DNA of 64,000 nt from Rhodospirillaceae bacterium (GTDB taxonomy: Bacteria; Pseudomonadota; Alphaproteobacteria; Rhodospirillales; Rhodospirillaceae). The translations under genes and the position numbers were made by a program. Shown here piece after piece: positions 9,431-19,159 of this stretch. Location of the stretch: assembly GCA_029245025.1 (NCBI GenBank), contig JAQWQC010000006.1:124001-188000 (forward strand), given 5' to 3'. How positions within the stretch are numbered: position 1 is the stretch's first letter; each line of letters begins with the position of its first letter. Under the pieces are notes generated by a model. It searched no databases, was not told the origin of the DNA, and saw only the letters and a program-made list of their open reading frames with translations.

Positions 9431-10825
9431 TCAGAGAGAGCCACGATCAATCGCGACCTCGGATATGTTCAAACCGACCAGCCCATGCCGCGTTGCACTT
9501 GAGATAACGTCAAAAATAGCGGCGTCATGCATCCAATGGCGCTGAATGTGATCTTCCATTGATCCATCTGCAAGGGCGACGGTCAGAGCATAAGATCCGG
9601 TCGCCAGCGCGGGCCAACGAAACCTAAACCGGGCAGAAACAACTTCACCTGGCGCGATGGAAAACTCAGTTCCATCTTCTCGTGACGTATTTTCTCCAAG
9701 TAAATTTTGACCTAATCGGTCTTTGATGTAGAAACCGAATATTGGCCGCTCAACAGCCTCTTCGGCTTGCACCACAATACGTAGGTCGACCTCTTGTCCA
9801 TCGGTAACTTTCGTTAGTCGTTGACCACCTGCGACATCCCACAGTCCGGCGTCCACGACACTGGCGCCGCCGCTCCCAAAGTGGTGAGCATCTCTGTTGA
9901 ATGGCGAGCAATTGGTAAAGCCCGATGAAACAAAGGTCTTCATTGTCTCATCGCTTAGGAGAGTCGATTCACTTCCGGCGACAAATTCTGCTTTGGTCGT
10001 GATTGGCGGGGCCCGTTGTTCCAGCAGTGGTTCTGGGTCTGATAGAGCTTCAGGCACCTCTGGCTCACGAAACAAAGACTCAACATACTGCTCACAAATC
10101 CGACCCGCCTCACCCTCAGCCCGGACTCGACCGTGATCAAGCCAAAGCGCGCGATCACACAGACCGGTTACGGCGGCGAGGTCATGACTTACAAAAAGGA
10201 TTGAGCCATGGTTTCTGAAGTCTTTTAGAAATCGCATGCACTTCTGACTGAAACGGGCATCCCCGACCGACAGGGCCTCATCAATAATAAGTACGTCAGC
10301 ATCCACATGGGCAGCGACTGAAAAAGCAAGACGCATAAACATACCGCTTGAATAGGTTTTAACAGGCCGGTCGATGAACTCTTCGAGTTCTGAAAACGCG
10401 ATAATATCAGCGAGACGGTCATCTAGCTGAGTGCGACTAAGACCAAGAATTGTGCCGTTGAGGTAGATATTTTCTCGACCGGTAAAATCAGGTTCGAAAC
10501 CAGCGCCCAGTTCGAGAAGAGCAGCTACTCGGCCCTGAACAGACACTTCACCAGCAGTAGGCATAACCGTCCCGGTTATGATCTGCAGTAAGGTAGATTT
10601 GCCGGCGCCGTTGTCTCCGATGATACCCACAGTTTCACCGCGCTTCACGCCAAAAGAAACCTCATGCAGCGCCTTAAAACTCGGATACGTGCACCATGGC
10701 ATAAGGAGATGTAAGAGACGTTGGGCTGACCGGCGGTAGAGCGTATACGCCTTAGAAATGGCAATAGCCGAAATGACACTACCAGAAGACGAGGGGGTAT
10801 TGCCTGAGTCTCCATCAAAGGACAT
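9431..10825 (-). CDS. wzt: Polysaccharide ABC exporter ATPase with C-terminal carbohydrate-binding domain (Wzt-like)
   Basis: This is the ATP-binding subunit for export of undecaprenyl-linked polysaccharide. Walker A is GDNGAGKSTLL, the signature motif YSSGMFMRLAFS, and Walker B VLIIDEALS. The family's TGRENIYLNGTILG is also present. After the ~240-residue ATPase domain comes a ~200-residue beta-rich region (AEEAVERPIFGFYIKDR, ending SATRHGLVGL). In Wzt proteins such a C-terminal domain binds the terminal modification of the O-antigen, so this exporter probably recognises a capped chain; that is inference. The track start at 10894 lies inside the permease gene. The ATG at 10825 overlaps the permease stop by 11 nt and is preferred (464 aa). 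Confidence 0.9.
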   Translation of the reverse strand: MSFDGDSGNTPSSSGSVISAIAISKAYTLYRRSAQRLLHLLMPWCTYPSFKALHEVSFGVKRGETVGIIGDNGAGKSTLLQIITGTVMPTAGEVSVQGRVAALLELGAGFEPDFTGRENIYLNGTILGLSRTQLDDRLADIIAFSELEEFIDRPVKTYSSGMFMRLAFSVAAHVDADVLIIDEALSVGDARFSQKCMRFLKDFRNHGSILFVSHDLAAVTGLCDRALWLDHGRVRAEGEAGRICEQYVESLFREPEVPEALSDPEPLLEQRAPPITTKAEFVAGSESTLLSDETMKTFVSSGFTNCSPFNRDAHHFGSGGASVVDAGLWDVAGGQRLTKVTDGQEVDLRIVVQAEEAVERPIFGFYIKDRLGQNLLGENTSREDGTEFSIAPGEVVSARFRFRWPALATGSYALTVALADGSMEDHIQRHWMHDAAIFDVISSATRHGLVGLNISEVAIDRGSL

Positions 10826-11666
10826 CGGCAAAACCTTTGCGCGCATACCGGAAGAAAACGAGACCGGCGGATGCCACCAGCCAAGCCACAACAAAATATA
10901 TTCCTAAGCCAAACCAATCTGGTTGCTGGCCGTCCAATAAAATGCGCCGCATTTGCATGACGATAAATGTCACGGGATTCAGCATGATGAGGCTACGAAT
11001 ACTGGGACCAAGACGATCAATGGAATAGAAAATCGGCGATAGAAAAAGGACGCCGGTCATGAGCAGCCCGACGATATGCTGGATGTCACGGAAATAGGCA
11101 CCGATAGCTGACAGCAACCAACTGAAGCCCGCTAAAAGCAAAATGAATGGCGCTAACACAAAAGGTATCAGCAGCGCCGTCATCGGAATTTCCCCTTTGA
11201 TCACCCCTAAGGCGACAAGTAACACACTCGAACTAATTAACGCATGAAACACCGCACTACCAACAACGACTGGGGGTAACACTTCTAGGGGGAACACCGC
11301 CTTCTTAACGAGATTCGTGTAGTCGATAATTGCACTAGGCGCACCCCCAACCACGTCTGCCATCAACCAAAACACCAACAGGCCAACAAATAAATAGAGT
11401 CCGAACGAGGTGGTATCCCCACCACCATCAACACCTGACCACCGGCTTTGTAGAATTATACCAAAAACAAGGGTGTAGATAAGCAACGTAAACAGCGGCA
11501 CCATAACGGTCCAAAGAAGACCAAACACACTTAACCGATAACGAGAAGCGATTGACCGAGCCAGAAACTGGCGAAACACAAGGCGGTGGCGGAAAACAGG
11601 CAAGGTCGGCAGAATAACATCGATTGCATGCCCATACAGAGAAGAACGAGTACTATTAGATGTCAT
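10815..11666 (-). CDS. wzm: Polysaccharide ABC exporter permease (Wzm-like)
   Basis: The 283-residue membrane subunit belongs to the ABC-2 transporter family and has about six hydrophobic helices. The N-terminal RHRLVFRQFLARSIASRYR and LLWTVMVPLFTLLIYTLVFG are typical of O-antigen and teichoic-acid exporters. It pairs with the overlapping Wzt ATPase just downstream to move the finished glycan across the inner membrane. It is preceded by a GT2 gene with an 18-nt gap, so exporter and transferases probably share a transcript running leftward from about 15.7 kb. Confidence 0.9.
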   Translation of the reverse strand: MTSNSTRSSLYGHAIDVILPTLPVFRHRLVFRQFLARSIASRYRLSVFGLLWTVMVPLFTLLIYTLVFGIILQSRWSGVDGGGDTTSFGLYLFVGLLVFWLMADVVGGAPSAIIDYTNLVKKAVFPLEVLPPVVVGSAVFHALISSSVLLVALGVIKGEIPMTALLIPFVLAPFILLLAGFSWLLSAIGAYFRDIQHIVGLLMTGVLFLSPIFYSIDRLGPSIRSLIMLNPVTFIVMQMRRILLDGQQPDWFGLGIYFVVAWLVASAGLVFFRYARKGFADVL

Positions 11667-11684
11667 ACATATACGCCCATCTGG

Positions 11685-12569
11685 TCACACACCCTTAGTG
11701 ACGCGATCAACAACCTCACGGATGGTGGCCATCTCATTCGGATCTGATATTTCTAGAGACCTTTGCACCTCTTTGGATACAAAAGTAGTGCGACGCCGCA
11801 CCTCTATCCTCGCAATAACGGCATCAAACCGAACCTGGGCTTCCCCTTTAAAACCTCCAGTATTTGGAACCGTGTTGCTGCCGTCCGTCTTGTAATAGTA
11901 ATCACCAACTCTTGTGTTGATGAGAGTGAAATCAGATAGGTGCCGCGCGCAAAGACGTAAGAGCCAATCATAGTCCTCCTGCATAGTCATTGTTATTTCA
12001 AAGAACAGCGGATCATCCGCCATCATCTCACGATCAATCGCATAGCTGTGCAGCGGACAGAAATTGTTGCGGAACAAATCGATAAGCCCAGCCCCTCTGT
12101 AACCCGGGATGATTTCTTCTGTGGCATACAGATACCGATCATAGACATCCAATTGCATGATCCGCACGGACGCAAAGGCAATGGCAGCCCGGCTTTCTTT
12201 GAGTTGAGTCACCAATAACTCATAGGCTTCTGGATACAGGACATCATCGTAATCGAGAAAAGCTACATAGCGACCCGTTGCCCCTCTGAGCCCCAAATTC
12301 AGTAACTCTGAGCGGGCGTCTACTGGCTCAGCCTGAGCCCAATTCAATATTGTAAGCGTGACATCATCTTCATCATCAATCATGTCGGCTAATACGGCGC
12401 GGGTCGCGGCAATATCTTCTTCAGAAAACCTTTGAGTAGTTAGGATGATGTTAAGTGGACGATAGCTTTGACCAACAAGTGAGAAAATACACCGCTCAAG
12501 CTCCATGGTCCGGCCAACGTCATGATATCGAACGATTGTGTCCATTTGATCCGACATAGCGTCTACCAA
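11685..12569 (-). CDS. Glycosyltransferase family 2
   Basis: The 294-residue product has a GT-A-like N-terminal domain: [20 protein letters not shown], then [24 protein letters not shown] with the D-x-D type metal motif (DYDD) at about residue 105. [18 protein letters not shown] follows at about residue 200. The sugar transferred cannot be read from the sequence. The start at 12569 overlaps the stop of the large upstream gene by 7 nt; ATG codons at 12557 and 12545 are alternatives. The stop lies 18 nt before wzm. Confidence 0.8.
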   Translation of the reverse strand: MVDAMSDQMDTIVRYHDVGRTMELERCIFSLVGQSYRPLNIILTTQRFSEEDIAATRAVLADMIDDEDDVTLTILNWAQAEPVDARSELLNLGLRGATGRYVAFLDYDDVLYPEAYELLVTQLKESRAAIAFASVRIMQLDVYDRYLYATEEIIPGYRGAGLIDLFRNNFCPLHSYAIDREMMADDPLFFEITMTMQEDYDWLLRLCARHLSDFTLINTRVGDYYYKTDGSNTVPNTGGFKGEAQVRFDAVIARIEVRRRTTFVSKEVQRSLEISDPNEMATIREVVDRVTKGV

Positions 12570-15500
12570 CGCGCCTCGGAGAAACTAAAGTCATGGTCGA
12601 AGTCTGCGTGACATTTCCAGTCATCGGGCACGCACACCAGCTCTTCCTCCGTCAGCGGGAAACCTTGCTCTCTTAGTTTGTTGACCAATGACGCCTCGAA
12701 TTTCTGATCGCCCCACCGTTGCGCAAGACGAACGCCGGAGGTGTAAATCATTCTCAAAATAGCAGCATCCTGCTGACGGTTACTCACCTCATGAAAGAAC
12801 ATAGCGCGCGGGCAAACACGCAATACAAAACCGTTAGCCCGGGCGCGCCAAGATAAATCAACGTCCTCACAGTACATAAAAAACGCTTCATCAAAGCCGC
12901 CAATCTCGGCATAGGCGCAGCGCGGGATAGCGAGACAAGCACCCGACACCCAAGGCGTCTCAAAGGTGAATGGATCGTATTGCTTAGGATGCTCCGACGG
13001 AAACTGTATAGCCTCAACAAGGGCACGCTTGTCATTTGCTTCGATCATTTGAAGGATCGACTGTATAGCATCATGATGGAAAGCCCCGTCTGGGTTGGCT
13101 GCAATATAGACATCGCCACCTTTATTGAAAGCGGCTGTCATCAATCTATTGTGCCCAGAGCCGAAACCGATGTTGCCCTCGCCGGGAACATGAAACACCG
13201 CATCGTTGCCTCTGGTGACCGTTTCAGTAGAGGCACCGTTATCGATTAATAAAATGCGACCGGCAGTTTTTAGGCCAGCGCGCTCGAGTGCTTTTTGCGC
13301 ACTCTTCACAACCCGCCTAATCTGCCGCTCCGAATTGTTGTAGGTCACGACCCCCACGAAAACGTTTGTGGCTGTATCAATTTCTATATCGAATCCCAAT
13401 GCCTTATCCTGTAACCGAGACACCAATCCCGCGGCCGGGGCTGGAATGGCTACTGGATGGGTGACCCGTGGCGCCGTCAAGTCTAGACCGGTGAGTGCCA
13501 AATTGTGCTCGCACAAAAACAGATTGAGCGATTCATGGTGGTCGATCGGCACAATCGCTGGTGTGCTTCCCATTAGGGGGTGGTGAGACATTTTCAACCA
13601 TTTGAATCCGGCGTGCTCACAGACATAGAAGTAAAGGCGCTCAATCGCGTGGGCTAACGTCTTATCGATCTGATTGCGTTCCTCCGCAAAGTCGTCAAAT
13701 GAGAGATTAAGATCAAGCAGTGGCTTCAATGCCGCTGTCCGCGCCCAAAACATTGAGCCAGATGGAAAATCAAGGACCTTCCTGTCCGATGTCAGATTGA
13801 GACCCATGCGCTTACCCAGAGCTTTGGCCATTTTGAAATTGCCACCCCAATTAATCCAGTGGCGCACGGGTTCAAAGTGCTGAGCCGCCACAAAACCAAG
13901 ATCGGGCGTTCGGCCAAAGGCCTCGAAAACGCTATGCACAATTTCTTTCGAGCCGAGAAGCGTCTCCAACAGATACCCGCGCCAATTGGCGAGGACACCG
14001 GCGTGACCTGACCATTTGGAATGTAGGTGCAGGACGTAATCGTACTTTTTGTAGATATCGCTAAAGACAATCAGCTTCGGTGCGATATCCCGGCCTCGAT
14101 TCTCAGTGACACGAACATCTACTGCGCCCACTCTCCAGTTTTGGAAAAACTGCTCGATGATTGATTTCTTTGCCGCTGTATCTGTCGATATAAAAATATC
14201 GAATGGAAACGGAATGTTTCTGAAGTAGCGTTGAAACTCCGGTGTCATATGTTCGTAGTACATATGAACAATGACAGCGAGACGAGGAGGCGTAGGGGTG
14301 CAATTAAAACTAAACGGCACCGCGACGCTATAGTCGCTCTCAATGGGACGTGCGACTTCCCATGGGGTTGTCTTGTTAGGTAACCGCTGGCGCCGACGCT
14401 TAGGGTTAAATTTCTTTTTGTGCCGCGTTGCCGCCCAGTCTTGGTATATCGCCGTGCGGCCAAAAATCGGCCGCGCTACGACGAAGATGCTTTCGGCAAT
14501 ACGGTGCTTATTCGCGTCCGATAGAGGGGTGAGGTCATAGAGTGTACGGATGGAAATCTCGACCCCACGACCTAAAGCGCCCAATACCCAGTTTGGAATG
14601 CGCCGGAACGACCGGATGGGCGCGGTGATTCTCCAGCTGGTAGAGGTCTTTAGTCCTTTAATTGTTAGCTCACGGGCTTGAAGCTGCGCCTCCAGAGCGA
14701 CGCGCCAGGATTTCTCCGCCTCAAGCTTTTCCATAGCATCTGCGTAGCGCCGATCGGACCGTCGATCTGCCGCGGCTACTTTCTCGGTGAGCTCCACCTC
14801 AACGTTGTACGCCCTCTCAGCTGCCGCTTTCGATTCTTTGAGTTGCACCGCCAATTGACCCTCCATGGCAGCCAATTGATCTGCTATGTGAGATTGGGTT
14901 CGCGTCGCCTCATATGCCGCTTTAAAAGCTGCACCCAGCCGCGCATAACTTTGTTTGATATCAATAGCGGCGCCTGTGTCCTTGGCAGTATTTAGGAACG
15001 TCTTCATTGCCGCCGGCAAGTTGGCGCCAAATCCCAGCACCCCAAGACCATGGCCATGAACAAATTCGAAGGACGGGAACTCATCTTCCAGTTTTTCCCA
15101 AAGGCGAAATACACCAAAGCCCTGCTCGCGGACATTGGTGTCATGGAACAATACCACCGCATGGTCCGATAACTTCGGACGCCACGTTTCAAAATCATGA
15201 ACAACATCATCGTAAAAATGCCGGCCATCGATATGTAATAAATCGACCGAGCCATCTTCGAAATGCTCTACCGCTTCATCGAAGCTCGTCCGCACCAAAC
15301 GCGAAAATGCTGAGTAATGGGCGTCGTTATGGCTCGACACCCGTTTAAATATGTCTTCTTCGTAGTGACCCGCGTGTTCATCGCCTCTCCAGTGATCGAC
15401 CGCGTAACACCGGGTCTCCAAATTTAGGGCTTTCACCGCCTGACAAAAGGTGAAGTAGGAGTATCCTCCGTGGGTGCCAAGCTCGACTAAGGTGCGAGGC

Positions 15501-15700
15501 TTCAAAGCTTCGATCAGCCAGAACGCAAAAGGGCCATGATCGAGCCAGGCAGATTGTTCGATGTACTGGGGCGCCCAAAAAGAGAGCGGCGAAAGGTAAT
15601 CACCCAAACGTAACCTACTGGCATCAAGACTGTCTGTCCTCACGCCGCCCTGGTCCGATGCCTCTGCGGCGCCTGTAGTGTCTGGTGTCATACGTCTCAT
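12563..15700 (-). CDS. Trifunctional polysaccharide protein: methyltransferase-like, RgpF-like and GT2 domains
   Basis: The ~1045-residue protein has three recognisable parts. Residues ~60-240 resemble a class I SAM methyltransferase ([42 protein letters not shown]). Residues ~255-350 are charged and probably coiled-coil. Residues ~470-720 match rhamnan-synthesis RgpF proteins ([47 protein letters not shown]). Residues ~775-990 are a GT2 domain ([49 protein letters not shown]). The layout suggests one enzyme that extends and methylates a rhamnose-containing chain; this is inference. The track start at 15703 is TTG; ATG at 15700 or 15691 is more likely. Confidence 0.85.
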   Translation of the reverse strand: MRRMTPDTTGAAEASDQGGVRTDSLDASRLRLGDYLSPLSFWAPQYIEQSAWLDHGPFAFWLIEALKPRTLVELGTHGGYSYFTFCQAVKALNLETRCYAVDHWRGDEHAGHYEEDIFKRVSSHNDAHYSAFSRLVRTSFDEAVEHFEDGSVDLLHIDGRHFYDDVVHDFETWRPKLSDHAVVLFHDTNVREQGFGVFRLWEKLEDEFPSFEFVHGHGLGVLGFGANLPAAMKTFLNTAKDTGAAIDIKQSYARLGAAFKAAYEATRTQSHIADQLAAMEGQLAVQLKESKAAAERAYNVEVELTEKVAAADRRSDRRYADAMEKLEAEKSWRVALEAQLQARELTIKGLKTSTSWRITAPIRSFRRIPNWVLGALGRGVEISIRTLYDLTPLSDANKHRIAESIFVVARPIFGRTAIYQDWAATRHKKKFNPKRRRQRLPNKTTPWEVARPIESDYSVAVPFSFNCTPTPPRLAVIVHMYYEHMTPEFQRYFRNIPFPFDIFISTDTAAKKSIIEQFFQNWRVGAVDVRVTENRGRDIAPKLIVFSDIYKKYDYVLHLHSKWSGHAGVLANWRGYLLETLLGSKEIVHSVFEAFGRTPDLGFVAAQHFEPVRHWINWGGNFKMAKALGKRMGLNLTSDRKVLDFPSGSMFWARTAALKPLLDLNLSFDDFAEERNQIDKTLAHAIERLYFYVCEHAGFKWLKMSHHPLMGSTPAIVPIDHHESLNLFLCEHNLALTGLDLTAPRVTHPVAIPAPAAGLVSRLQDKALGFDIEIDTATNVFVGVVTYNNSERQIRRVVKSAQKALERAGLKTAGRILLIDNGASTETVTRGNDAVFHVPGEGNIGFGSGHNRLMTAAFNKGGDVYIAANPDGAFHHDAIQSILQMIEANDKRALVEAIQFPSEHPKQYDPFTFETPWVSGACLAIPRCAYAEIGGFDEAFFMYCEDVDLSWRARANGFVLRVCPRAMFFHEVSNRQQDAAILRMIYTSGVRLAQRWGDQKFEASLVNKLREQGFPLTEEELVCVPDDWKCHADFDHDFSFSEARW

Positions 15701-15772
15701 CAAATCGGCTGGAAACCAGGGTTATAAGCCATTTCCAGCCTAAAACTATGCCAATTTATGCTGGCACCCTAG

Positions 15773-16939
15773 TTAGCGCCCCTCCGAATTGGCGATAAAT
15801 TCGCGATATAGCGCGACATGTTGGGTTCGGATCAATTCGGATGAGAATTCACCCAATACTTTTTCTCGGGCCGCTTTTCCCCAGTGCGCACGATCCTCTG
15901 GGTGTGTGGCCATATGCGCCATGGCGCCTGCTAAAGCATCCGGATCGTCTGGTTTAACAAGCATGCCTGTCTCCCATGGAACAACGATTTCCCGATTGCC
16001 CCCGATATCCGTGGCAAGCAAAGGCCGCCCCATTGCTGCACCCTCGAGCAGAGCCCTTGGCAGACCCTCTCCGCCGAGTGCGGGTAGCATCACGACATGG
16101 CTAGACACAATCACCGGTCTGACGTCGTCGAACTGACCTTTGAAATTGACATGTGGCTTGCTCGACCAGTCCTGAATGCGTGATTCGGGAATAGATGACG
16201 GATTTCCAGGATCTGGGGCCCCGCATATCACCAGCTCAGCCTCCACGCCTCCCTTACGCAACAGATCAAGCGCGGCTATCGCAACCGCGATCCCTTTCAT
16301 ATGCAAAAGGCGAGCAAGAATGAGAAAGCGGATCGGCGAGCTTTGAGGCTCCGGCTGTGAGGCAAAGTGTTGCACATCGATCCCTGATCCACGGATCAAC
16401 CGAACATGCCCTGCGTCGATACCCATGCCCTCGCGGGCATAGGACGCATCCTCCCTATTTTGAAGAACAATCCGTGCAGCGTTTCGTTCCGTTGCTAGAC
16501 GCAAGATTATCCTGCATCCAATTTGAACAGCTTTCGCCAAAATTGATCGCGCATAGAAAACGTAGCCAAATCCGTTGATGGAATTGATGACCTTCGTTTT
16601 GCGGCAGAGCATGGCGATAGAGCCGATAATCGCTGGCTTGAGTGAAATATTGTGAACGACGTCCGGCTTTACCTGGGTAATCACTTTTCGTACGCGCAAA
16701 AGATCAGCGGACAATGCGCCAATCGCCGCCAAAATAGACCCGGTTCTTTTCCAGGCCAACGGAACGACGGCAAATCCCGCGTCGATAAACATATTGGGGT
16801 CATCACACCGAGCAGCAACAGTGACCTCAAAGCCCGCTTCAACCGCTGCAGCAGCAAGCTCCATCTTGTGGGAGGCGAAGTACGAAGACTCCGTGACCAA
16901 GAACAAAAGGCGTGGTTTGGGAGGGGTGTTTACGGTCAT
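15773..16939 (-). CDS. Glycosyltransferase family 4
   Basis: The 388-residue GT-B enzyme opens with PRLLFLVTESSYFASHKME. VVHNISLKPAIIGSIAM is in the acceptor domain, and RGSGIDVQHF and ILARLLHMKGI begin the donor domain. The C-terminal half has LPALGGEGLPRALLEGAAMGRPLLATDIGGNREIV, the E-x7-E region of GT4 enzymes that binds the nucleotide-sugar diphosphate. It resembles the WbaZ/PglA-like group, which usually transfers N-acetylated hexosamines or deoxysugars, but the substrate is not certain. A ~70-nt gap separates it from the trifunctional gene on the same strand, so co-transcription is possible. Confidence 0.85.
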   Translation of the reverse strand: MTVNTPPKPRLLFLVTESSYFASHKMELAAAAVEAGFEVTVAARCDDPNMFIDAGFAVVPLAWKRTGSILAAIGALSADLLRVRKVITQVKPDVVHNISLKPAIIGSIAMLCRKTKVINSINGFGYVFYARSILAKAVQIGCRIILRLATERNAARIVLQNREDASYAREGMGIDAGHVRLIRGSGIDVQHFASQPEPQSSPIRFLILARLLHMKGIAVAIAALDLLRKGGVEAELVICGAPDPGNPSSIPESRIQDWSSKPHVNFKGQFDDVRPVIVSSHVVMLPALGGEGLPRALLEGAAMGRPLLATDIGGNREIVVPWETGMLVKPDDPDALAGAMAHMATHPEDRAHWGKAAREKVLGEFSSELIRTQHVALYREFIANSEGR

Positions 16940-17153
16940 GCCACTTTAGAAATGATGTCCATCCGGCGACGCCAAACCCTGTAAGCCGGGCGCATCAAAG
17001 ATCATATAGCACAACAGGGGGATTGCAGACCCTCAAGTAACAAGACAAAGGCGGGTTTCTAGCGGCTTAGGAAAATGCCGTTGCTTGCCTTTCCCTGAAT
17101 AAATCGTCCTCTATTATGGGGTGCTCAAAGCGATTCGCGTAGGAGCCATAAAG

Positions 17154-19037
17154 ATGGAACGGAGAACACAGTGGCCCTTATCATCTTACATCGCCGCTGG
17201 TGTGGGCCTGGCGCTTGTTTCGTTGATTTCCATCCCAACACATGCCGCAGAAAACAAAACTCTAGGCTTTGTAGTGCGGGATTGGTTCACCGCCGTCTAT
17301 AACACTAAGTTCATGGACGAGTGCCCCGCGGGCCTAGCGACTAGTAATGATGAACTATGGTGGCGGAGCCTCGCAAAGGACGAGCGGGCACGGCTGACGA
17401 ACAACGGACGAATATCCAAACTGCAACGCTACCCCATCGCAATGCGCCGCGGACCCGATGGTGAAAATGTGTGCCTCAATCCCACTGTTGTTACTGACCC
17501 ACCCATGCAGGTGGTCGAAGGCATGTATTCCTATGGCGCTAATCTTGATCGCAACATCGACGGCCGCGCGACGCTTAAGACCTGCAGCCATGAAAACTTC
17601 ACCCATCCAGACAGCACACCTGGAATCGACAATCAAATGTACAGGCTTGTCGGCTGCGTGCCCGGCTGGCGCAGGGGCGGCCTTACAGAAAACATCGCCA
17701 ATGAGCGCCGGCTCCAAAACGGCATGGGCATTATTTTGATTGAGATCATGGGGGTCGAGGATGCGTACAACGATGACGATGTTACGGTGGCGTTTTACCG
17801 GTCTGCGGATCCGTTCGCCATAGGTGGCGACGGTCAACCTTTACCCCATTCCAGCTACACGATCGACATGGCCGACGCCACGCCGCGCTACGGTGATTCT
17901 CTGAAAGGACGCATTACGGATGGCGTGCTGACCACGGATCGCGGTGATGTAAGTCTGCCCTTCTACGCCAACTACACCTTTATGCACCCCGTCATTAAGG
18001 ACATGGGCCTGCGCTTAGAGATCGCCGCAGATCGGACGTCGGCCACAGGACTCATCACCGGCTACTATAACGTGGACGCTTTTCTCCATTATATCGGCGG
18101 CATGCAAGGACACACCTCATCGGGGGCCAGTTGTCCCGCCATGGTGACGGCGGCCCACGAGCTGGCCGACGGATATCCTGATCCGGTCACGGGACAGTGC
18201 ACACACCTGTCCAGCGCCTTCGAGATCGGCGCCATTGCCGCGTTCATTGTTCATCCCGATGTCAGAGCGTCTGGTGAGATACCCCAAACAACAAGACAGA
18301 TATTATGGTCCGACAAGGTCAAACTGCCGTCGCTGCCACCTGGGTTCAAAACTTTGAGAACAGAACACGGGACACTGCTCACCGACTCGCAAAGTATGAC
18401 GCTCTACATTTCAACCACAGACCCGCCAGGTGTGTCAGCCTGCACCGACGATTGCCTCAGCAGCTGGCTACCTGTGACGGCGTGGTTACAAGCGCGGTCA
18501 GCTCTTGATGAGTGGTCTATTATCGACCGCGGGAACGGTTCCAGACTTTGGGCATATAGTGGCCGGCCATTGTATCGGTACGCAGGAGACGTCTGGCCAG
18601 AAGACTTGAGCGGTGATGGTCTGGAAACGTTTTCTGCCGTTGTCCTAAAACCACCACCGCCGAACCCCAGCTGGGTCACCATTCAATATTCAGATGCTGG
18701 CCCCCTGCTGGCAAATGCAAACGGGATGACTTTGTATGTCTATGATTTGCCAGAGAACAGGGCCTTCAATACACCGTTCGACAGGGGCACCAGCCGCGAT
18801 ATGGCCACCCCTCACATGTGGACACCGGTTTATGCACATGATGATGCCGCGCCCGTCGGCCATTGGACCATCGCATTCCTAGACGATGATCTGCGCCAAT
18901 GGGCATACAAACACATGAAAGTTTTCATCTACAAAGCGGACACAGAACCCGGAGAACTCAACGGCCAACGCGGGACAGATCGCTACTGGCGTACCATCAT
19001 GAGGAACGGCAAGAACATGGCTGGAGCTGGCCGTTAA
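17154..19037 (+). CDS. Exported protein of unknown function with C-terminal COG4315 secreted repeats
   Basis: The track start is 17121, but the ATG at 17154 has an AGGAG about 8 nt upstream and gives a good signal peptide (basic MERRTQ, then SYIAAGVGLALVSLISI, ending THAAEN), so 17154 is chosen (627 aa). Residues ~30-400 are not a family I recognise; they include CSHENFTHPD, LVGCVPGWRRGG and several Cys. The C-terminal part has two or more units of the secreted repeat of COG4315 (GTLLTDSQSMTLYI with SACTDDCLSSWLP; GPLLANANGMTLYVYD; RQWAYKHMKVFIYK). The function is unknown. It heads an island of five exported-protein genes on the same strand. Confidence 0.75.
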   Translation: MERRTQWPLSSYIAAGVGLALVSLISIPTHAAENKTLGFVVRDWFTAVYNTKFMDECPAGLATSNDELWWRSLAKDERARLTNNGRISKLQRYPIAMRRGPDGENVCLNPTVVTDPPMQVVEGMYSYGANLDRNIDGRATLKTCSHENFTHPDSTPGIDNQMYRLVGCVPGWRRGGLTENIANERRLQNGMGIILIEIMGVEDAYNDDDVTVAFYRSADPFAIGGDGQPLPHSSYTIDMADATPRYGDSLKGRITDGVLTTDRGDVSLPFYANYTFMHPVIKDMGLRLEIAADRTSATGLITGYYNVDAFLHYIGGMQGHTSSGASCPAMVTAAHELADGYPDPVTGQCTHLSSAFEIGAIAAFIVHPDVRASGEIPQTTRQILWSDKVKLPSLPPGFKTLRTEHGTLLTDSQSMTLYISTTDPPGVSACTDDCLSSWLPVTAWLQARSALDEWSIIDRGNGSRLWAYSGRPLYRYAGDVWPEDLSGDGLETFSAVVLKPPPPNPSWVTIQYSDAGPLLANANGMTLYVYDLPENRAFNTPFDRGTSRDMATPHMWTPVYAHDDAAPVGHWTIAFLDDDLRQWAYKHMKVFIYKADTEPGELNGQRGTDRYWRTIMRNGKNMAGAGR

Positions 19038-19159
19038 CCTTAAATTCGTGACCTATCCGTTTGCGGCGACCGGAATTTCTAAGTTACCCTCCCTCACCTT
19101 AATGTGATGAGCTGGCTAGATTCGTGGCCCAGACTATGAACAGCTAAACGGAGTTCCTA

